This document shows, one piece after another, positions 12,928-16,363 of a stretch of 16,363 nt of DNA. Position 1 is the stretch's first letter, and every line of letters starts with the position of its first letter. The DNA is taken from the NCBI GenBank assembly GCA_965371355.1, contig CBDUYD010000058.1, positions 1 through 16,363 of the forward strand, written 5' to 3'. Source of the DNA: JASJHI01 sp965371355 (GTDB taxonomy: Bacteria > Actinomycetota > Acidimicrobiia > Acidimicrobiales > Ilumatobacteraceae). Below the pieces are notes generated by a model. It was given only the letters and a program-made list of their open reading frames with translations. It searched no databases and had not been told where the DNA came from. Both the position numbers and the translations under genes were made by a program.

Positions 12928-15900
12928 ATGTCTCAGCCAACCATCACAGGCGGCGAGGTGGCACCGGCCGACGTCGGCGCAACGCCGACCATACGGGTCT
13001 TCGGCGGGATGGGTGTCGACGACGCCGGCGTCCCGATCAGCATCGGCGGCCCGAGGCAGCACCGGCTGCTCGCCCTGCTCTCGGTGCGTGCCGACTCGGT
13101 GGTCAGCGTCGACTGGCTCGCCGAATACCTGTGGGACGACGATGATCGGCCCGACGCCACCGCCCGCGCGATCCGGACGTATCTGTCGCGCCTCCGAGCG
13201 GCACTCCCGCAGGCCGCGCGGGATTGGATCGAGACCGAACGATCCGGCTACCGCCTCTCGGCCCCGCAGGACGCGCTCGAACACCGGCGGTTCGCCCGGC
13301 TCCGAGCCGATGCGACGCTCGCCCGTGACCGTCAGGATCCGCAGAGCGCTCTGCGCCTCCTCGACGAGGCGCTCGCGCTGTGGCGCGGGGAGCCCTTCCG
13401 CGAGCTCGAGGATCTCGACTGGGCGCAGACCCACGTCGAGCAGTTGCGCCTCGACCGGTTGGAGATGCTCGAGGAGCGCTGGGAGGCCGCGCTGGCGCTC
13501 GGCAGGCACACCCAGATCACGGGCGAGCTCGCCGCGTTCACCTCCGAGCACCGCCTCCGCGACCGCGCCGCGTGCCAGTACGCGCTGGCACTGCACCGCA
13601 GCGGCCGCACGACCGAGGCTCTGCGCGTCCTGGCGGACCACCGCCGGTACCTGGCGGAGGAGAGCGGGCTCGACCCATCCCCGCGTGTCGCCGAACTCGA
13701 GTCGGCGATCCTGGCGGGGGATCCGGCACTCGACGTGGAGAAGGTCGGCCGACCGCTGCGTGGATACCGGTTGCTCGAACAGATCGGGAGCGGAGCGTTC
13801 TCGATCGTGTGGAGTGGTATCCAACCCTCGGTCGACCGCGAGGTCGCGATCAAGCAGATCCGACCCGAGCTGGCCTGCCAACCCGAGTTCATCCGCAGGT
13901 TCGAGATCGAGGCCCGGCTCGTCGCCCGCATCGAGCACCCGCACATCGTTCCGCTGATCGACTACTGGCGAGATCCCGACTCCGCCTACCTGGTCATGAG
14001 GAGGCTGCGCGGCGGGACGCTCGAGCGGCGCCTCGATGCGGGACCGCTGGCCGTCGAGGATGTCGAGCGACTCGCCAGGCAGATCGGTGATGCACTCGCG
14101 ACGGCCCACTCACAGGGGGTGGTGCATCGCGACGTCAAGTCCGCGAACATCCTCTTCGACGAGCAGGACAACGCGTTCCTCAGCGACTTCGGGATCGCGC
14201 TCGAGGCGACCGCGACGAGCGGATCTGAGGCTGCGCTGTCACCCGGGTCGCCGGCCTACGCGTCGCCCGAGCAGATCCGTCAGGAGCAGCTCGGACCCGA
14301 AGCGGACGTCTTCAGTCTGGGCGTCGTCCTCTTCGAATGTCTCGCCGGGATACTCCCGTTCGCCGCGAGTTCCTCGGTCCGCGAACTCGTCGAACTGCAG
14401 CTCGCAACTCCGTACCCGTCCCTCTCGGACATCCGCGCCGACGTGCCACCGGCGATGGTTGCGGCGGTGGCGCGGGCGACCGCCAAGGATCCGTCCGAGC
14501 GATTCGCGACGATGTCCGACTTCATCGACTCGTTCGCTGCGGTGCGCGCACCGTCGGCCCGCGTCGCCGACCTGACGAACCCGTACAACGGTCTGCGCGC
14601 GTTCGACGGCGGTGATGCCGACCGCTTCTTCGGCAGGGAGGCATTGGTGGCCGAACTCGTAGCGCGGCTGGCAGGCGACGGGGTCCCGTCCCGTTGCGTG
14701 GTCGTCGTCGGTCCGTCGGGATCGGGAAAGTCATCGGTTGTCCGCGCAGGTGTCGTGCCGGCACTGCGTGCGGGTGCGGTCGCTGGTTCGTCCAACTGGT
14801 TCACGACGACGATGGTCCCCGGAACCGATCCGTACGAGTCGCTCGAGGCGGCGCTGCTGCGCATCGCGGTCAACCCGCCGCCATCGCTGCTCGATCAGCT
14901 CCGCGACGGACCGCGCGGCGTGCTGCGGAGTGTCCGCCGATGCTTGAACTCCGACGACGACAGCCTTCTCCTCGTGATCGACCAACTCGAGGAGCTGTTC
15001 ATCGACGGCGCCGACGGGTGCGCCGACGATTTCCTCGAGGCGCTCAGCGTCGCTGTCGAGGATCCGGCGTCCCCCCTGCGCGTCATCGCGACGCTCCGGG
15101 CCGACTACTACCACCACCCCCTTGCCCATCCGACGTTCGCCCGCATCCTGAAGGACGCCGCAGTCGACGTCACGCCGCTCGCACCCAACGAACTCGAGGA
15201 CGCGATCGTCGAACCGGCGCAGCGAACCGGTGCGGGCTTCGAACCGGGCCTCGTCGCTCGGATCTCGGCGGAGACGATCGGTCAACCCGCGCCCCTTCCC
15301 CTGCTGCAGTACATGTTGAGCGAACTGTTCGACGGGTGTGAGGGCGAGCTGCTGACGATCGCCGCGTACGACTCGCTCGGAGGCCTCGGCGGCGCATTGG
15401 CTTCGCGCGCCGAGGGGCTGTACGCGTCGGCCGACGCCGATCAGCGGGCGGCGGTACGCCGGGTGCTCGGACGGCTGACGAACCCCGGTGAGCAGACCGC
15501 CGACCTGCGGCGCCGCGTGCCGATCGCCGACCTCGGAGCCGACGACGCGACGTCCTGGGTGCTCACACACTTCGGCTCCGCTCGGCTACTCACGTTCGAC
15601 CGCGACGTGGCGACGCGTGAACCGACCGCCGAGGTCGCCCATGAGGCGCTCCTGCGCGAGTGGCCCCGTCTGGTCGGCTGGCTCGAGGAGGACCTCGTGC
15701 TACTTCGCGCCAGCGACGCCATCGCCGCTGCGGCTACCGCCTGGGACGAGGCCGATCGGCCCGACAGCGACCTCTATCGCGGAGGACGGCTCGACGTGGC
15801 GGCCGATCTGCTGATGACCGATCCCGATCGCCTGCGATCTCTCGACCGCGAGTTCATCGACGCCTCGCGCGCCGCGACCACGGCCGAACTCCGCACGGAG

Positions 15901-16363
15901 CAGCGCCGTGTCCGCCGCTTGCGCGGCCTCGTCGTCGGTGTCGCCGCTGCGCTCGTCGTCGCCTTGTTCGCCGCCGGGCTCGCCCTCGTGCAGCAGCGCC
16001 GTACCCACGACGAGGCCGCGCGCGCCGGACTCGAGGCCGGACGGGCCAACGAGTCTGCAGCCCTGGCGGAGGAACAGGCGGCGGCGGCAGAGCGGGCAGC
16101 AGCGTCGGCCGACGTGGCGACGATGGTCAGCCGGTCTGCAGCGCTCGACCGGGAGGAGCCCGAGGCGGCCTTGCTGCTCGCGCTCGAGGCCCACCGCCGA
16201 GCGCCCGGTCCGGACACCGGGCAGGGCCTGCTCACCGCCCTCGGACGTACGCCGCTGGGCGGTCGGGTCGCGACGTTCGAGCGGTACCCGGCGAGCGGCG
16301 TGTCGGGCGGAGCGGGTTGGCTGAGCCGCGACGGAATGTGGTTGTCACCGGTGGCCGACGGGA
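12928..16363 (+). CDS. Giant regulator: SARP-like wHTH-BTAD + Ser/Thr kinase + nSTAND1 NTPase + TM (partial, runs off window)
   Basis: The frame is open for 1145 codons to the window end. In order: an OmpR/SARP-type winged helix (about 21-110; TIRVFGGMGV, RQHRLLALLSV, IRTYLSRLRAAL, ERSGYRLS); a BTAD helical domain (112-265); a complete Ser/Thr kinase (280-540) with GSGAF (287-291), Lys309, HRDVKSAN with Asp402, DFG Asp420 and YASPEQ. An nSTAND1 module then opens at PYNGLRAFDG (552), with Walker A GPSGSGKSS (Lys601), Walker B LLLVIDQLEELF (Asp685) and VAHEALLREWPRL near 904. A transmembrane helix (about 998-1021), an Ala/Glu-rich coiled region and EPEAALLLALEAHRRAP follow; the last often precedes WD40 repeats, which probably lie beyond the window. 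The N-terminal domains should be cytosolic and the C-terminus outside. ATG 12928 leaves about 20 residues before the winged helix. The role is inferred: stress- or ligand-triggered transcriptional control with phosphorylation. Confidence 0.9.
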   Translation, partial: MSQPTITGGEVAPADVGATPTIRVFGGMGVDDAGVPISIGGPRQHRLLALLSVRADSVVSVDWLAEYLWDDDDRPDATARAIRTYLSRLRAALPQAARDWIETERSGYRLSAPQDALEHRRFARLRADATLARDRQDPQSALRLLDEALALWRGEPFRELEDLDWAQTHVEQLRLDRLEMLEERWEAALALGRHTQITGELAAFTSEHRLRDRAACQYALALHRSGRTTEALRVLADHRRYLAEESGLDPSPRVAELESAILAGDPALDVEKVGRPLRGYRLLEQIGSGAFSIVWSGIQPSVDREVAIKQIRPELACQPEFIRRFEIEARLVARIEHPHIVPLIDYWRDPDSAYLVMRRLRGGTLERRLDAGPLAVEDVERLARQIGDALATAHSQGVVHRDVKSANILFDEQDNAFLSDFGIALEATATSGSEAALSPGSPAYASPEQIRQEQLGPEADVFSLGVVLFECLAGILPFAASSSVRELVELQLATPYPSLSDIRADVPPAMVAAVARATAKDPSERFATMSDFIDSFAAVRAPSARVADLTNPYNGLRAFDGGDADRFFGREALVAELVARLAGDGVPSRCVVVVGPSGSGKSSVVRAGVVPALRAGAVAGSSNWFTTTMVPGTDPYESLEAALLRIAVNPPPSLLDQLRDGPRGVLRSVRRCLNSDDDSLLLVIDQLEELFIDGADGCADDFLEALSVAVEDPASPLRVIATLRADYYHHPLAHPTFARILKDAAVDVTPLAPNELEDAIVEPAQRTGAGFEPGLVARISAETIGQPAPLPLLQYMLSELFDGCEGELLTIAAYDSLGGLGGALASRAEGLYASADADQRAAVRRVLGRLTNPGEQTADLRRRVPIADLGADDATSWVLTHFGSARLLTFDRDVATREPTAEVAHEALLREWPRLVGWLEEDLVLLRASDAIAAAATAWDEADRPDSDLYRGGRLDVAADLLMTDPDRLRSLDREFIDASRAATTAELRTEQRRVRRLRGLVVGVAAALVVALFAAGLALVQQRRTHDEAARAGLEAGRANESAALAEEQAAAAERAAASADVATMVSRSAALDREEPEAALLLALEAHRRAPGPDTGQGLLTALGRTPLGGRVATFERYPASGVSGGAGWLSRDGMWLSPVADG

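Noticed and set aside
12790..14109. 439-codon minus-strand frame opposite the BTAD-kinase region
   Set aside because: It overlaps motif-verified winged-helix, BTAD and kinase coding sequence and has shadow composition.

Overview
The base composition is strongly GC-rich, with codons mostly ending in G or C, GTG as well as ATG starts and few clear Shine-Dalgarno sites. Actinobacterial-type families are present, including a BTAD/kinase/STAND giant, a MarR-controlled acyl-CoA mutase and a YpfJ-type lipoprotein. Together these suggest a chromosomal segment of a high-GC actinobacterium, possibly of the Acidimicrobiia (Ilumatobacter-like). That placement is an inference from style and gene content; no rRNA or tRNA is present to test it.

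Region 1 (1-7002) is an acyl-CoA / short-chain acid metabolism block. On the + strand, the tail of an upstream gene overlaps a MarR regulator by ATGA. It is followed by a B12-dependent acyl-CoA mutase large subunit whose two specificity residues (Phe75, Gln193) are of isobutyryl-CoA mutase type, and by an OFA/MCT-like MFS carboxylate transporter. On the - strand, converging on the transporter, are a MatB-like malonyl-CoA synthetase, a crotonase-fold enoyl-CoA hydratase and an MBL-fold hydrolase. An imperfect palindrome just before the mutase is a candidate MarR operator. A plausible joint role is uptake of a small carboxylate, its activation to a CoA thioester and rearrangement or hydration of the product. 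Three copies of a 45-bp palindromic element sit in the three gaps around the enoyl-CoA hydratase and MBL genes.

Region 2 (7035-8225) is a decay zone. A 2-phosphosulfolactate phosphatase (ComB) gene carries two frame breaks about 65 bp apart. It abuts an opposite-strand remnant of an unidentified gene that contains an 8-bp tandem repeat expanded in frame.

Region 3 (8226-12246) holds stand-alone genes: a Rossmann/methyltransferase-like protein, a secreted beta-propeller-like protein, a two-gene cassette of a 63-aa protein overlapping a DUF6036-type nucleotidyltransferase, a cupin, and a lipoprotein zinc metallopeptidase.

Region 4 (12247-16363) is the most interesting part. A 102-aa secreted protein ends before a strong 18-bp stem-loop. 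It is followed by a very large gene, cut by the window end, that joins a SARP-like winged helix-BTAD module, a complete Ser/Thr kinase, an nSTAND1 NTPase, a transmembrane helix and the start of a probable repeat/sensor region. Both genes are preceded by TGTGATC-like heptamers spaced 10-11 bp, the pattern expected for SARP/BTAD binding. This suggests that the giant regulator controls itself and the small secreted protein.
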